Below are positions 42,514-51,752 of a stretch of 55,924 nucleotides of DNA, piece after piece; the first letter of the stretch is position 1; the number at the start of each line of letters is the position of its first letter. The DNA lies in the NCBI GenBank assembly GCA_903828645.1, contig CAIKNA010000262.1, positions 1-55,924 on the forward strand. Direction: 5' to 3'. Source of the stretch: an uncultured Bacteroidales bacterium (GTDB lineage: Bacteria > Bacteroidota > Bacteroidia > Bacteroidales > FEN-979). The position numbers were made by a program, and so were the translations under genes. The notes beneath the pieces were generated by a model. That model saw only the letters and a list, made by a program, of their open reading frames with translations. It was not told the origin of the DNA and searched no databases.

Positions 42514-42658
42514 CAGGTAACAGCCCGTATGCTTTCATCATTACACTGGTTTCTTATTTCCTTTTCTGGTTAGAGCTTATCCGGTTCGGAATTTGATGGA
42601 ATATTGTGCTAAAAATATATATTTCTGCAGAAGAAATTCCAACATCTAAAATTATTCT

Positions 42659-42666
42659 TACCTTTG
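42659..42666 (+). promoter_or_regulatory. Candidate -7 element for the TPR kinase operon
   Basis: TACCTTTG fits TAnnTTTG and lies 72 bases before the kinase ATG. The -33 half is not evident. Confidence 0.4.
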
Positions 42667-42737
42667 AATGTTATGTTTCCGGAAACTGACCAACAGGCAC
42701 TGCACTTTTTTATCTACAACGAAACTTTTTAAACCAA

Positions 42738-44657
42738 GTGATGAGACCGATTATTTTGAAACAACTGAAATTATTTTTTTTAATCATACTGAATGTTGGA
42801 CTTCTCCTGCCTTCCGGTGCGACAAAGGCAACGGCAAACAGAACGTCTGAACCACTCATCATAAGTTCAGCCGGGGATACACTTAAGGCACTGGGTTTGC
42901 TGGTTGAAAGAAATAAAGTAAGCAATAGCCTGCAAGCCATTAAATACGCAAGAATTGCGTTGAATATAGCACGACATACAGATTCAATTACAAATCTTGT
43001 GGATGCGTACAAGTGGATTGGTAAAGCGTACCTGCAGAACCAGATCGACTCAAGTGTCTTTTATTACAACCGGGCCTTGCGCATCGCCGACAGCTGCCAT
43101 CTCATCACACAAAAAGTTCATATTTATTATAACCTGGCAAGTATTTACAATGCAGCATATAATTATAAATCAGCTGTATCACTGCTTGATTCATCTATAA
43201 ATTTGGCTAAGTTGGTCAAAGATCCCGAAGGCATTTCAAATGCATATATAGCGATAGGCAATATTAAATTCAATATCCATGATTTTGTAAATGCCAGGCT
43301 GATGTATGAAGCTGCGCTTGAGATTGCCCGAAAAGGTATGCTTTACAAGCAAATGGGGGTCGCCATGGGGAATCTGGCACGGAAACCATTCGAATTGGAT
43401 ACCCAGAAATCGCTTGCCAAACAACGGGAAGCCCTGGGGTATCTGAATAAAGTAAAGGGTGTTGAACTGGAAATGGCCTACATCTACATTAATATGGGCT
43501 TTTGGAGTGCTATTCCTGATACGGCCCTTTACTATTATAAATCTGCCTTGAAACTTGCACTAAATGCCAATTTGTCCAAAGTTGTTTTTGGAGCATACAA
43601 TGACATGGCGTACAGTTACCTTGATAAAAAAGATGTTAAAACTGCCGAATCGTGCCTGAACCAGGCCATCCCCCTTGCCCTGCAAATGAAAGATAATGAA
43701 TGGTTAGCTTCACTTTACGATACCTATGCCGATGTTTGTGTGCAGAAGGGAGATTTTAAAAATGCGTTTGAATTTCAAAGGAAAGCGAAGAAGGCAAAGG
43801 ATCTCGATTACATCCAGAAGGCAACCGACCAGATCAGGTTGCTGGCTGCCTTATCAGACCTTAAAAGCAAGGAATTAATCATCCAGAACGAAGAAATGGA
43901 GTTGCTGGTCCAGCGTAATAAATTGCAGCGAACAGAACTCTGGCTTGTCATCGCACTTCTGCTCATGGTTGGCTCCGTTTTTACCATCCTTATCCTGCAG
44001 CAGCGGAACAACGTAAAATTGCAGAAAGCGCAGATCAGTTCGGCGAAGAGAATCATTGAAATGGAGGAGGGTGAAAAAGGAAGGATCGCAAGAGAGCTGC
44101 ATGATTTAACAGGTCAGCTTGTCCTGGGGATCTCCGGATCGATTGAAAACATTGAATTTTTAGATCCGGCAGTCAAGGACCATATAAATGCCAGGATCAA
44201 GGAATTGGGCACGAGCATCCGCCATATATCTCACCGGATGAACAGTGCCATGATTGAACACTTTACCTTCAGTGAAATGATCACCGGCTTATGTGAAGAC
44301 ATGCAAAAATTATCGAGGATGAAAATTTCCCTTGATATGACCGAAGAGTTTCCCAACATGCCCAATGAACTGGTACTGCATTTTTACCGGATCACCCAGG
44401 AGTTGCTTACCAATGCCGGAAAACATGCAAGGGAAAGCCAGGTGAAAATAAAAATTTTTGCAAAAAACGACAAACTTTTTCTTGTTTATTCCGACAACGG
44501 TTCAGGTTTTACTGTCGGGGGGAACAGCAAGCCAAGTATGGGGATTTTAAATATTTATGAAAGGGCGAAACTTGTTGGCGGGCAGGCTCATTTAACATCT
44601 GCTCCCGGAGAGGGAACCACCTGGGAGATTTTTTTTCAACTGGACAAAAAAATCTAA
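42738..44657 (+). CDS. TPR-containing sensor histidine kinase (HisKA_3 type)
   Basis: The 639-residue protein has an N-terminal signal or anchor helix (FFLIILNVGLLLPSG), a periplasmic part of about six TPR units (residues 60-370, for example AYKWIGKAYLQNQIDSSVFY), a coiled coil, a membrane helix at about 400-420 (LWLVIALLLMVGSVFTILIL) and a kinase core with HisKA_3 EKGRIARELHDLTGQLVLG (candidate phospho-His455) and a HATPase_c domain (ITQELLTNAGKHA, DNGSGF, MGILNIYERAKLVGG). This is a common Bacteroidota sensor design. It is paired with the LuxR-type response regulator 21 bases downstream, so together they form a NarL-like two-component system. The signal is unknown. Confidence 0.92.
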   Translation: MMRPIILKQLKLFFLIILNVGLLLPSGATKATANRTSEPLIISSAGDTLKALGLLVERNKVSNSLQAIKYARIALNIARHTDSITNLVDAYKWIGKAYLQNQIDSSVFYYNRALRIADSCHLITQKVHIYYNLASIYNAAYNYKSAVSLLDSSINLAKLVKDPEGISNAYIAIGNIKFNIHDFVNARLMYEAALEIARKGMLYKQMGVAMGNLARKPFELDTQKSLAKQREALGYLNKVKGVELEMAYIYINMGFWSAIPDTALYYYKSALKLALNANLSKVVFGAYNDMAYSYLDKKDVKTAESCLNQAIPLALQMKDNEWLASLYDTYADVCVQKGDFKNAFEFQRKAKKAKDLDYIQKATDQIRLLAALSDLKSKELIIQNEEMELLVQRNKLQRTELWLVIALLLMVGSVFTILILQQRNNVKLQKAQISSAKRIIEMEEGEKGRIARELHDLTGQLVLGISGSIENIEFLDPAVKDHINARIKELGTSIRHISHRMNSAMIEHFTFSEMITGLCEDMQKLSRMKISLDMTEEFPNMPNELVLHFYRITQELLTNAGKHARESQVKIKIFAKNDKLFLVYSDNGSGFTVGGNSKPSMGILNIYERAKLVGGQAHLTSAPGEGTTWEIFFQLDKKI

Positions 44658-44678
44658 TTTATTGATAAAGGAGCAATT

Positions 44679-45308
44679 ATGATCAGACTCTTTATAATTG
44701 AAGATCACCCGGTGATCGTTACGGGGTTGAAAAACCTCTTCCGGCCATCAAGGGACGGAATAGAAATTACCGACAATGCATTCAGTGTCGATGATGCCGT
44801 GCTGAAGGCCGATGCAAGCACCTTTGACGTTTTCCTGCTTGATTTGTGGCTGCCCGATGCACATCCATTGATGAACGTTAAAAAATTGAAGGAGAAATTC
44901 CACGGAAAACCCATTGTGATTTTCACCTCCGAGGATTCCTCCTCCTGGCAGCGTAAAATGTTCGAGGCTGGGGTCATGGCATACCTGCTAAAAAGCACCA
45001 ACAAATCAGAGATTAAAGCCACCCTTGAAAAAGTTATCAGAGGGCAGATTGTCTTTTCGGGTCTTGTCGAACCTGATTATGAAAAGAAACTGGCAACCGT
45101 TTTATCAGGCCAGAAATATCACCTGACGCCAAACCAGCAGGAACTTGTCATCCTTTTATCGTCGGGCTTAACCCAGCAGCAAATCGCTGACGCGAAAAAA
45201 ACCAGTGTCTCCACCGTTGAAAAAACACTCAAACATGTCCGCGAACGTTGTGATGCAAAAAACAATGCTGAACTTGTGAAAATACTGCTGGAAAAGGGGA
45301 TCATCTGA
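44679..45308 (+). CDS. LuxR/NarL-type response regulator
   Basis: The 209-residue protein has a receiver domain (IEDHPVIVTGL with acidic residues Glu8 and Asp9, phospho-acceptor Asp55 in DVFLLDLWLPD, and VIFTSEDSSS with the switch residue region) and a C-terminal LuxR-type helix-turn-helix (LTPNQQELVILLSSGLTQQQ, SVSTVEKTLKHVRERC). It should be phosphorylated by the TPR kinase just upstream and then bind DNA. The regulated genes are not known; the nearest candidate is the small secreted protein at 45580. A small hairpin (ATTTTGG/CCAAAAT at 45349-45371) lies after the stop, without a T-run. Confidence 0.93.
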   Translation: MIRLFIIEDHPVIVTGLKNLFRPSRDGIEITDNAFSVDDAVLKADASTFDVFLLDLWLPDAHPLMNVKKLKEKFHGKPIVIFTSEDSSSWQRKMFEAGVMAYLLKSTNKSEIKATLEKVIRGQIVFSGLVEPDYEKKLATVLSGQKYHLTPNQQELVILLSSGLTQQQIADAKKTSVSTVEKTLKHVRERCDAKNNAELVKILLEKGII

Positions 45309-45523
45309 TTATTCCCGGAAATTCCTTCTGTTTTCCCTGTTTTTATCAATTTTGGCAAAACCCACCAAAATAGTTTGCCTTCCGGCGAGCAGAATGTCCG
45401 TCATTTTATTTTGTTAACGTGCAGATAATAAAACAGATACTTTTTTTTTATCTCATAACAATAGCGGATTCCCGCAATATGAATTTGAGGAAATCCTCCA
45501 TTGTGTGTGTTATGTTTACTACA

Positions 45524-45531
45524 TAACTTTG
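45524..45531 (+). promoter_or_regulatory. Candidate -7 element for the small secreted protein gene
   Basis: TAACTTTG fits TAnnTTTG and lies 49 bases before the ATG at 45580. The expected -33 position reads TTGT instead of TTTG. Confidence 0.4.
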
Positions 45532-45579
45532 ACGACATCGACAAAACACTAGTTAACTCATATTCCAAAAACACAGCGC

Positions 45580-45957
45580 ATGAAAAACTTTACCCTGATC
45601 GCAGCATTCGTTCTTTTTGCCGGATTGAATGGTTTATTTGCACAGAACTTCCCAATCTACCCTATTCCTAGTTATAATTGTCAACTTACAACATTGAAAA
45701 CCGGGTTCCAGCAAAAAACACACGTACTTCCCGGGCGTGAAAAGCGGGATATGGATGTGGTAATTTCCTCCAGTTCAACAAATCCATTCTGGGTATATGC
45801 CAAGGTTTGGGTAGTAAAAGGGACTGGTTCAGAGGTTAAGGGCCCTTATATCATTTTTCTTAATCAACTTCTTTCAGTTCCCATCGATAATACTGGACAG
45901 TGGGGCGTAATTATCGATTGCAATTGGGATGTCGCTGCCAGCGTTTGGATCAATTAG
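45580..45957 (+). CDS. Small secreted protein of unknown function
   Basis: The 125-residue protein has a classical signal peptide (MKNFTLIAAFVLFAGLNGLFAQ) and a mature part of about 103 residues with many aromatic and Trp residues, two Cys (NCQL and DCNW) and a likely all-beta structure. I do not recognise the family. It has its own candidate promoter and a strong terminator directly downstream, so it is an independent transcription unit. It follows a two-component system whose output is unknown and could be a target of it. Alternatives such as a subunit of a surface assembly or an inhibitor cannot be excluded. Confidence 0.75.
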   Translation: MKNFTLIAAFVLFAGLNGLFAQNFPIYPIPSYNCQLTTLKTGFQQKTHVLPGREKRDMDVVISSSSTNPFWVYAKVWVVKGTGSEVKGPYIIFLNQLLSVPIDNTGQWGVIIDCNWDVAASVWIN

Positions 45958-45978
45958 CCCATCCCTGAGTTCCCAAAG

Positions 45979-46019
45979 AACAACAGAAGCATCTCACGGG
46001 AAGCTTCTGTTGTTGCATT
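45979..46019 (+). terminator. Rho-independent terminator
   Basis: A perfect 12-bp stem (AACAACAGAAGC with GCTTCTGTTGTT, 45979-45990 and 46003-46014) with a 12-base loop is followed by GCATTTTTT. It lies 22 bases after the stop of the small secreted protein and is the strongest terminator I found in the window. Confidence 0.85.
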
Positions 46020-46136
46020 TTTTATTGTTTGAGGCAATTGAGTGCAATAAGTTTTTCCCGATCCCTCCATTTCTAATACATAATTCCTTACTTTTGACAA
46101 CTGAATTTTCAGTTTCACCAATCCTTTCAAGCTATT

Positions 46137-46856
46137 TTGTTAGTAGATATTTTTATACCCTGCTTTGTCGACCAGGTTTATCCTGATACGGGGATGAACA
46201 TGGTTAAAATCCTGGAGAAACTCGATGTTGCGGTAAATTTTAATGGAAACCAGACCTGCTGTGGTCAGATGGCTTTCAACAGTGGTTTCTGGGATGAAGC
46301 AAAACAAATGGGGGAGAAGTTTCTCAAGGATTTCCCGAACGACCGCCCCATTGTCGGTCCGTCGGCCTCCTGCATCGGGTTTGTCAGGAACTATTACGGC
46401 TGGTTGTTTCATAATACTGCCTATCATCTTGAATATAAGCAGCTTAAAAAAAACATCTTTGAATTTACCGATTTCCTGGTAAATGAATTAGAAGTGGAGG
46501 ATGTGGGAGCCTCATTTCCGCACATAGTCACCTACCACGATTCCTGTGCGGCGCTCAGGGAGTATAACCTGAAGGATGAACCAAGGCGACTCCTGTCGCA
46601 TGTGCAGGGTCTTGAATTGCGGGAGATGAAAGAGAATGAAGTTTGTTGCGGATTTGGCGGTACATTTTCTGCTAAATTTGAACCTATTTCTGCAGCCATG
46701 GCAGAACAGAAAGTAAATCGTGCGCTCGAAACAGGCGCAGAATACATCGTATCAACCGACTCCTCCTGCCTGATGAACCAGCAGGCCTATATCGACAAGC
46801 ACAATCTCCCCATACAAACCATCCATATCATTGATGTTCTCGCTTCAGGATGGTGA
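46137..46856 (+). CDS. Lone LutA-like (CCG-domain) iron-sulfur protein
   Basis: The 239-residue protein has two CCG half-domains: IPCFVDQVYPD and GNQTCCGQMAFNSGF in the first half, and TYHDSCAALREYN and NEVCCGFGGTFSAKF in the second. This is the pattern of LutA/YkgE, the (Fe-S)-binding subunit of the L-lactate oxidation complex. The start is probably the TTG at 46137; the family motif IPCFVDQ begins six codons later and no ATG precedes it. The partner genes lutB and lutC are absent on both sides, so it may complete a complex encoded elsewhere or act with another flavoprotein. A -7 element, TACTTTTG, lies at 46089-46096. Confidence 0.85.
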   Translation: MLVDIFIPCFVDQVYPDTGMNMVKILEKLDVAVNFNGNQTCCGQMAFNSGFWDEAKQMGEKFLKDFPNDRPIVGPSASCIGFVRNYYGWLFHNTAYHLEYKQLKKNIFEFTDFLVNELEVEDVGASFPHIVTYHDSCAALREYNLKDEPRRLLSHVQGLELREMKENEVCCGFGGTFSAKFEPISAAMAEQKVNRALETGAEYIVSTDSSCLMNQQAYIDKHNLPIQTIHIIDVLASGW

Positions 46857-47052
46857 TCCGCCAAACATAACAGAGCACTTTTCAACGGGCTATTAATATT
46901 TTATTGTAAATTTGTAACTTATTGATTTGTTCCTTCTGCTGAGGGAATACCCGGTTTAAGTCATGATACGGTGAAGATGATTTAACGTGTAAAATTGATA
47001 CCATGTTATGATGCGCCGGATTGCACCTGCCGGTTATGTAACTCTAAAAAAA

Positions 47053-47490
47053 ATGAAACAGATGATTCGCAATTTGTTTTTCGGACTGTTAATGATTACC
47101 ACCCTTGCAGTCGGGGCGCAGCAACCAGGAGTTCATCCGAGCGATCCCGGGTTTATTGCCAGGTATGCCGGGTATGATTTTAAGGGAAAATTTGCATCAG
47201 CCATTGAAAAAGATGCTGAGAACAACTACTTCCTGCTGGATTTTTCAAAACTGCCCACCCGTTTTGACCGGGTTTACTTTATGAACATGAGTTTTTCGTA
47301 TGCTAAAATCATCAACGCCGATCCTGACATTAAGAAAGACAGGGTTTGTTTCATGTCAAAAAAAATGTACAGCGAAACAGATGTGCTAAATATTTTTGAG
47401 GAGATTAAAGAGAAAGTCGCCATTATATCAGCTGCCTGGCCTGAGGATAGGAAATCTGAATGGCTTAATACGAACGATAAATACAAATAA
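47053..47490 (+). CDS. Secreted protein of unknown function
   Basis: From the ATG at 47053 the protein is 145 residues (a longer reading from 47008 adds 15 non-signal residues). It starts KQMIRNLFFGLLMITTLAVG, a signal peptide probably cut after VGAQ. The mature part has SKLPTRFDRVYFMNMSFSYA and DRVCFMSKKMYSETDVLNIF; I cannot name a family. It lies 12 bases upstream of the start of a large T9SS cargo gene, so co-transcription is likely. Possibly a periplasmic companion of that cargo. A -7 element, TAAATTTG, is at 46907-46914, rather far upstream. Confidence 0.7.
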   Translation: MKQMIRNLFFGLLMITTLAVGAQQPGVHPSDPGFIARYAGYDFKGKFASAIEKDAENNYFLLDFSKLPTRFDRVYFMNMSFSYAKIINADPDIKKDRVCFMSKKMYSETDVLNIFEEIKEKVAIISAAWPEDRKSEWLNTNDKYK

Positions 47491-47502
47491 TCCGATGCGG
47501 TT

Positions 47503-49758
47503 ATGAAAATAAACTGGTATTTATTCATTATACTGCTTATAGGTTGCGGGGCGGCACATGCCCAGCAGGGAGGTGGAGGGAACAACAGTACCTGTGAAAC
47601 GGCTGCTCCATTCTGTACCGGAACATTATATTCATTTCCTGCCGGGGTGAATGCTCCCCCGGGGCAAATCGGCCCGGATTATGGTTGCCTGCATACCCGG
47701 CCGAACCCGGCCTGGTACTATTTAAAAGTGGCAACTTCCGGAAATATTGTCATCCAGATGCATAGCACGCCTGAAAAGGATATCGACTATTGCTGCTGGG
47801 GACCTTTCCCGAATCAAAATTGCTGCGGACTGCTGACGCAACCGAAAATCGTGTCGTGCAGCTATTCCACCAGCGCCTATGAAACCTGCACCATCCCGAA
47901 CGGAGTGGCGGGTGAGTATTACATGCTGATCATCACAAACTTTTCCAATGCCCCGTGCAACATTACTTTCCAGCAGACAGGCGGAACAGGCACCACCGAT
48001 TGTTCGATCCTGCCTCCGGCATGCATGAGCAACAGCCCGATCTGCACGAGCCAGACGTTGCAGTTCACAGCCCAGTCAATTACGGGCGCGACCTACCACT
48101 GGTGGGGACCGGCAGGATTTAACTCCGCGCTGCAGAATCCGACCATTGCCAATGCAACCACCGCCAATGCCGGGGAGTATTTCCTTGGCGTTATAGTGGG
48201 TGGACAGCCAAGCAGCGATACTTCGACCACTTTTGTGCATGTTTATCATCCGGTTGCAAATGCTGGGAACGATACCAGCATTTTAAATGGAGTGACCACC
48301 ACCCTGCATGGCAGGTGTTCAGGAGGGAGTGGCTCGTATCATTATAAATGGACTCCCTCGTCAAAGCTTGTAAACGACAGCATTCAAAATCCACAAACCG
48401 TCAATCTCTTTACGACCCAGGTTTTTACCCTTAAGGTTACCGACGATTCGGCAAGCTGCCAGTCGACAGACATGGTGACGATCAACATTGCAGGAGGCGC
48501 ACTTGCTGTGAATGCCGTAGCAACCCCGTCATCGATCTGTTACGGTGCATCATCACAAATCCAGGCGCTGGGTTCCGGCGGAGCCGGAAACTACACCTAC
48601 CAGTGGTCGGGGCCCAATGGATTTTCATCCAATTTGCAAAGCCCGACGGTGGCGCCAACTGTCACATCTACTTACCAGGTATCTGTTTTTGACGGCTATA
48701 ACACCACGACCGGTTCGGTCACGGTGACGATAATCCCATTGCCTGTTGCCGATGCAGGTGCGACCCAGTCGATTCCAAACGGCACATACACATTTCTCTC
48801 CGGTTCCGTGTTGAATGGAAACAGCAACTACTATTACAGCTGGTCGCCTGCCGGTAAACTGATCAACGCAGGTGTGCAAAATCCCAGGACCACCTTTCTT
48901 TACTTCACAACCGTTTATTCGCTGATAGCAACCGACAAGGTTACAAACTGTGTGAGTAACAATGATGCAAATGTTTCCATCGAAGTAACCGGTGATTCGC
49001 TGAACGTCAACCCTGTAGCCACTCCGGAATCAATATGCAAGGGAGATTCGACCCGTTTGCATGCTTCGGCGGGGGGCGGCAATGTAGGGCATTACCAGTA
49101 CCAGTGGAGTTCAACGCCACCGGGATTCACCTCAACCGATGCCGATCCTGTGGTTCATCCCCTGGTCAATACAACCTACCAGGTAACCGTAACCGACCAG
49201 TTCCACGACACCGTGGGAAGTACCATGGTTGCCATTTACCCTGAGCCTGTAATTCACCTGGGCCCGCCGGATAGTGTGGTTTGCATTTATGACACGGTAA
49301 GATTGAACGCAGGAAATACCGGTTCAACCTATTTGTGGTCGAATGGAGCCACTTCGCAGAACATTAGTTTTGGCACTACCGGTATCGGGTATGATCCTCA
49401 AACCTATACTGTGGAAGTTGTCAACGAACATGGTTGCCGGGCATCGGGCACCATCAATGTTATCTTCTCCTTCGATGCATGCACGGGGATCGGCGATCTG
49501 GACCCCTCCGGCAACATCCGGATCTATCCGAATCCGGCAAGGGACATGGTCAGAATTGAAATGGACGGGTTGTCCGGGGCAACCACGGGCACCCTATTAT
49601 CAGCTTTGGGCAAAGTTCTGCGCGTATTCAATATGAATGGGCCGGTCGACGGAATATCTTCGGCGACGATCGACCTGTCCGGGATTCCCGGGGGAATATA
49701 CCTGGTCAGGCTGAACAATTCATCGTTTACTCATATTCAAAAGCTGGTTATAGAGTAG
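47503..49758 (+). CDS. Large secreted Ig-repeat protein with T9SS type A sorting domain
   Basis: The 751-residue protein has a signal peptide (INWYLFIILLIGCGAAHAQ), an N-terminal domain of about 150 residues rich in paired Cys and aromatic residues (CTGTLYSFPAGVNAPPGQIG, WYYLKVATSGNIVIQMHS), and several Ig-like or PKD-like domains with the recurrent phrase GGSGSYHYKWTPSSKLVNDS and its variants (residues about 240-620). It ends with a type A sorting domain: IRIYPNPARDMVRIEMDG, then GIYLVRLNNSSFTHIQKLVI. It should be exported by the type IX system and fixed to the surface. It is probably an adhesin or a structural surface protein; no catalytic residues were recognised. The next gene starts within its stop codon. 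Confidence 0.9.
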   Translation: MKINWYLFIILLIGCGAAHAQQGGGGNNSTCETAAPFCTGTLYSFPAGVNAPPGQIGPDYGCLHTRPNPAWYYLKVATSGNIVIQMHSTPEKDIDYCCWGPFPNQNCCGLLTQPKIVSCSYSTSAYETCTIPNGVAGEYYMLIITNFSNAPCNITFQQTGGTGTTDCSILPPACMSNSPICTSQTLQFTAQSITGATYHWWGPAGFNSALQNPTIANATTANAGEYFLGVIVGGQPSSDTSTTFVHVYHPVANAGNDTSILNGVTTTLHGRCSGGSGSYHYKWTPSSKLVNDSIQNPQTVNLFTTQVFTLKVTDDSASCQSTDMVTINIAGGALAVNAVATPSSICYGASSQIQALGSGGAGNYTYQWSGPNGFSSNLQSPTVAPTVTSTYQVSVFDGYNTTTGSVTVTIIPLPVADAGATQSIPNGTYTFLSGSVLNGNSNYYYSWSPAGKLINAGVQNPRTTFLYFTTVYSLIATDKVTNCVSNNDANVSIEVTGDSLNVNPVATPESICKGDSTRLHASAGGGNVGHYQYQWSSTPPGFTSTDADPVVHPLVNTTYQVTVTDQFHDTVGSTMVAIYPEPVIHLGPPDSVVCIYDTVRLNAGNTGSTYLWSNGATSQNISFGTTGIGYDPQTYTVEVVNEHGCRASGTINVIFSFDACTGIGDLDPSGNIRIYPNPARDMVRIEMDGLSGATTGTLLSALGKVLRVFNMNGPVDGISSATIDLSGIPGGIYLVRLNNSSFTHIQKLVIE

Positions 49759-51752
49759 TGCCGACCAATACATTCAATAAACTCCCGTCGGCAGGTTCAG
49801 GACAGCTCCTCTTATGTCTCCTGTTTTTCCTGTTTGCCTTTATGGCCCGGGCTCAGACAGCGTGGTATAAAAGCAATTGCCCAAGGTCGCAAAAACAGGC
49901 AGAGGTCTGGTATTTCGGTGAAAAGGCCGGAATTGATTTCAGGTCGGGGGCGGCAACCGCGGTTGTTGACCAGAATGTCATGAACTCATTCCAGGCCACT
50001 TCAAGCATTTGCGACAGCCTGGGAAACTTCCTCCTGTTCACCAACGGACGCACTGCGTGGGATAACACCTTTGCCGCCATGCCAAATGCAACCGGTCTGG
50101 CCGGCAATCCAAGGGCTACGCAGCCATGCCTCATTGTTCCCTACCCGGGGGATCCAACGGTCTATTATATTTTCACCATCGAAATGGTCAACTATGACAA
50201 GTTGGATTCCATGCATTTCAGCTCCCAGGGACTCACCTACACGCTCATTGACATGAAACTGCGCGGAGGTCTCGGGGATGCCGTATCCGCTGTACTTAAC
50301 AAACCCTTGCTCACCCCGGTATGCCAGAAGATCACCGCGGTTTCAAACCACGATCATACCGGCACCTGGGTGATCGTGCATAAATGGGATTCAAACGAGT
50401 TTTATGCATACCTGGTCACGGCCTCCGGAATTACCGATTCTGTGGTGAGTGCAGTTGGATCCAAACATTTTGCGCCGACCCAGATTGCCAGAAACAACAT
50501 GGTCGGGTATATGAAATGCTCTCCGGATGGCAGCAGCCTGGCACTGGCTGTCACCTACGATAAACTCATTGAACTCTTCGATTTCAATAACCAGACCGGG
50601 GTGATTTCAAATCCCAGGTCCTACCATGTTTCCAGGCCGGTAGTTAACCCTTATGGCATTGAATTTTCGCCTGACGGAAAAAAATTGTATGCCTCCGTGC
50701 TCGATTACCTGGGAGGGCCCATTCCGAGGAAACCGACCTGCATTTACCAGTTTGACCTGTCAAAAGGATTGAACAACCCGGTGATTGTCGATTCTGCCGG
50801 GGGCATACGTTTCTTTGCATTGCAGCTGGCAACAGATGGCCGGATCTACGGTTCGCGGACAAACAATATGCTGTCAAAACGCGATTCACTGGAGGTGATT
50901 TACAACCCGAACCGGCCGGGTGCCGCCTGCAATTATAACCTGCTGGGTAATTTTCCAGGGACCAGGTTTGATTTGCTTGGACGGAAAAGCATATACAGCC
51001 TCCCGAACTTTGTGCAGAGTTTTTTAAACATCCCTCCTTTTACCTGGGACAGCGTTTGCCATGGCGATGCAACACAGTTTAAAATTACCAATACCGCCAA
51101 CATTGATACGGTTTCCTGGAATTTCGGCGATGGTGGAACTTCTACGTCAAAAACCCCGGTGCATACCTATGCAAAACCGGGAACCTACTGGGTTAGACTT
51201 ACAGAATATTGCAGGGGAGAGGCTTTTGTTGATTCCATGAAGGTGACAAACTATCCGCTGCCGCACATTGCCCTGGCGGATACGGTTTTATTGTATTCCG
51301 GGTCTACCATAAATCTTCATGCAGGCGGTGGATTCACGGATTATCTTTGGTCGACAGGTTCCCGCGATTCCATCATCAATGTAGGAAGCCAGGCATCCTA
51401 CTCGGTCCAGGTAAAGGATATCCATTGTTGTGTAAATTCGGATACAAGCTTTGTGAAGGTCTTTGAATATTTTATTCCAAATGCGTTTACGCCGAATGGC
51501 GACGGACTGAATGATTTCTTCCAGGTATCTGCATTATATAAAAACATCACCTTCAAAATGGTTGTTTATGACCGTTGGGGGCAGTTGGTTTTTCAATCTG
51601 ACAACATCGACAAGGGTTGGGACGGCACATACGGAGGCCGGTATTGCCCGCCCGACTCCTATGTCTGGATTGTCAATATTGGTTTCCTGGGAAAGGATAT
51701 TATTACCCAGGGAGATGTCGTTTTTAATGGTACCGTGACAATAGTAAGATGA
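49758..51752 (+). CDS. Secreted beta-propeller/PKD protein with T9SS type B sorting domain
   Basis: The 664-residue protein starts at a GTG that shares its first base with the upstream stop (TAG/GTG), so translation is probably coupled. The signal peptide is LLLCLLFFLFAFMARAQ after a short N-terminal extension. The N-terminal 400 residues contain beta-propeller-like blades (GYMKCSPDGSSLALAVTYDK, NPYGIEFSPDGKKLYASVLD), followed by a PKD domain (VSWNFGDGGTSTSKTPVHTY) and a type B sorting domain (NAFTPNGDGLNDFFQVSA, YDRWGQLVFQSDN). The start PTNTFNKLPSAGSGQ looks like an added segment. It should be exported through the type IX system. It overlaps tex by four bases. Confidence 0.87.
   Translation: MPTNTFNKLPSAGSGQLLLCLLFFLFAFMARAQTAWYKSNCPRSQKQAEVWYFGEKAGIDFRSGAATAVVDQNVMNSFQATSSICDSLGNFLLFTNGRTAWDNTFAAMPNATGLAGNPRATQPCLIVPYPGDPTVYYIFTIEMVNYDKLDSMHFSSQGLTYTLIDMKLRGGLGDAVSAVLNKPLLTPVCQKITAVSNHDHTGTWVIVHKWDSNEFYAYLVTASGITDSVVSAVGSKHFAPTQIARNNMVGYMKCSPDGSSLALAVTYDKLIELFDFNNQTGVISNPRSYHVSRPVVNPYGIEFSPDGKKLYASVLDYLGGPIPRKPTCIYQFDLSKGLNNPVIVDSAGGIRFFALQLATDGRIYGSRTNNMLSKRDSLEVIYNPNRPGAACNYNLLGNFPGTRFDLLGRKSIYSLPNFVQSFLNIPPFTWDSVCHGDATQFKITNTANIDTVSWNFGDGGTSTSKTPVHTYAKPGTYWVRLTEYCRGEAFVDSMKVTNYPLPHIALADTVLLYSGSTINLHAGGGFTDYLWSTGSRDSIINVGSQASYSVQVKDIHCCVNSDTSFVKVFEYFIPNAFTPNGDGLNDFFQVSALYKNITFKMVVYDRWGQLVFQSDNIDKGWDGTYGGRYCPPDSYVWIVNIGFLGKDIITQGDVVFNGTVTIVR

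Noticed and set aside
49782-49806. Possible repeat-derived segment (LPSAGSGQ) in the type B cargo N-terminus
   Set aside because: The phrase looks familiar from other Bacteroidota proteins, but no second copy in this window supports it.
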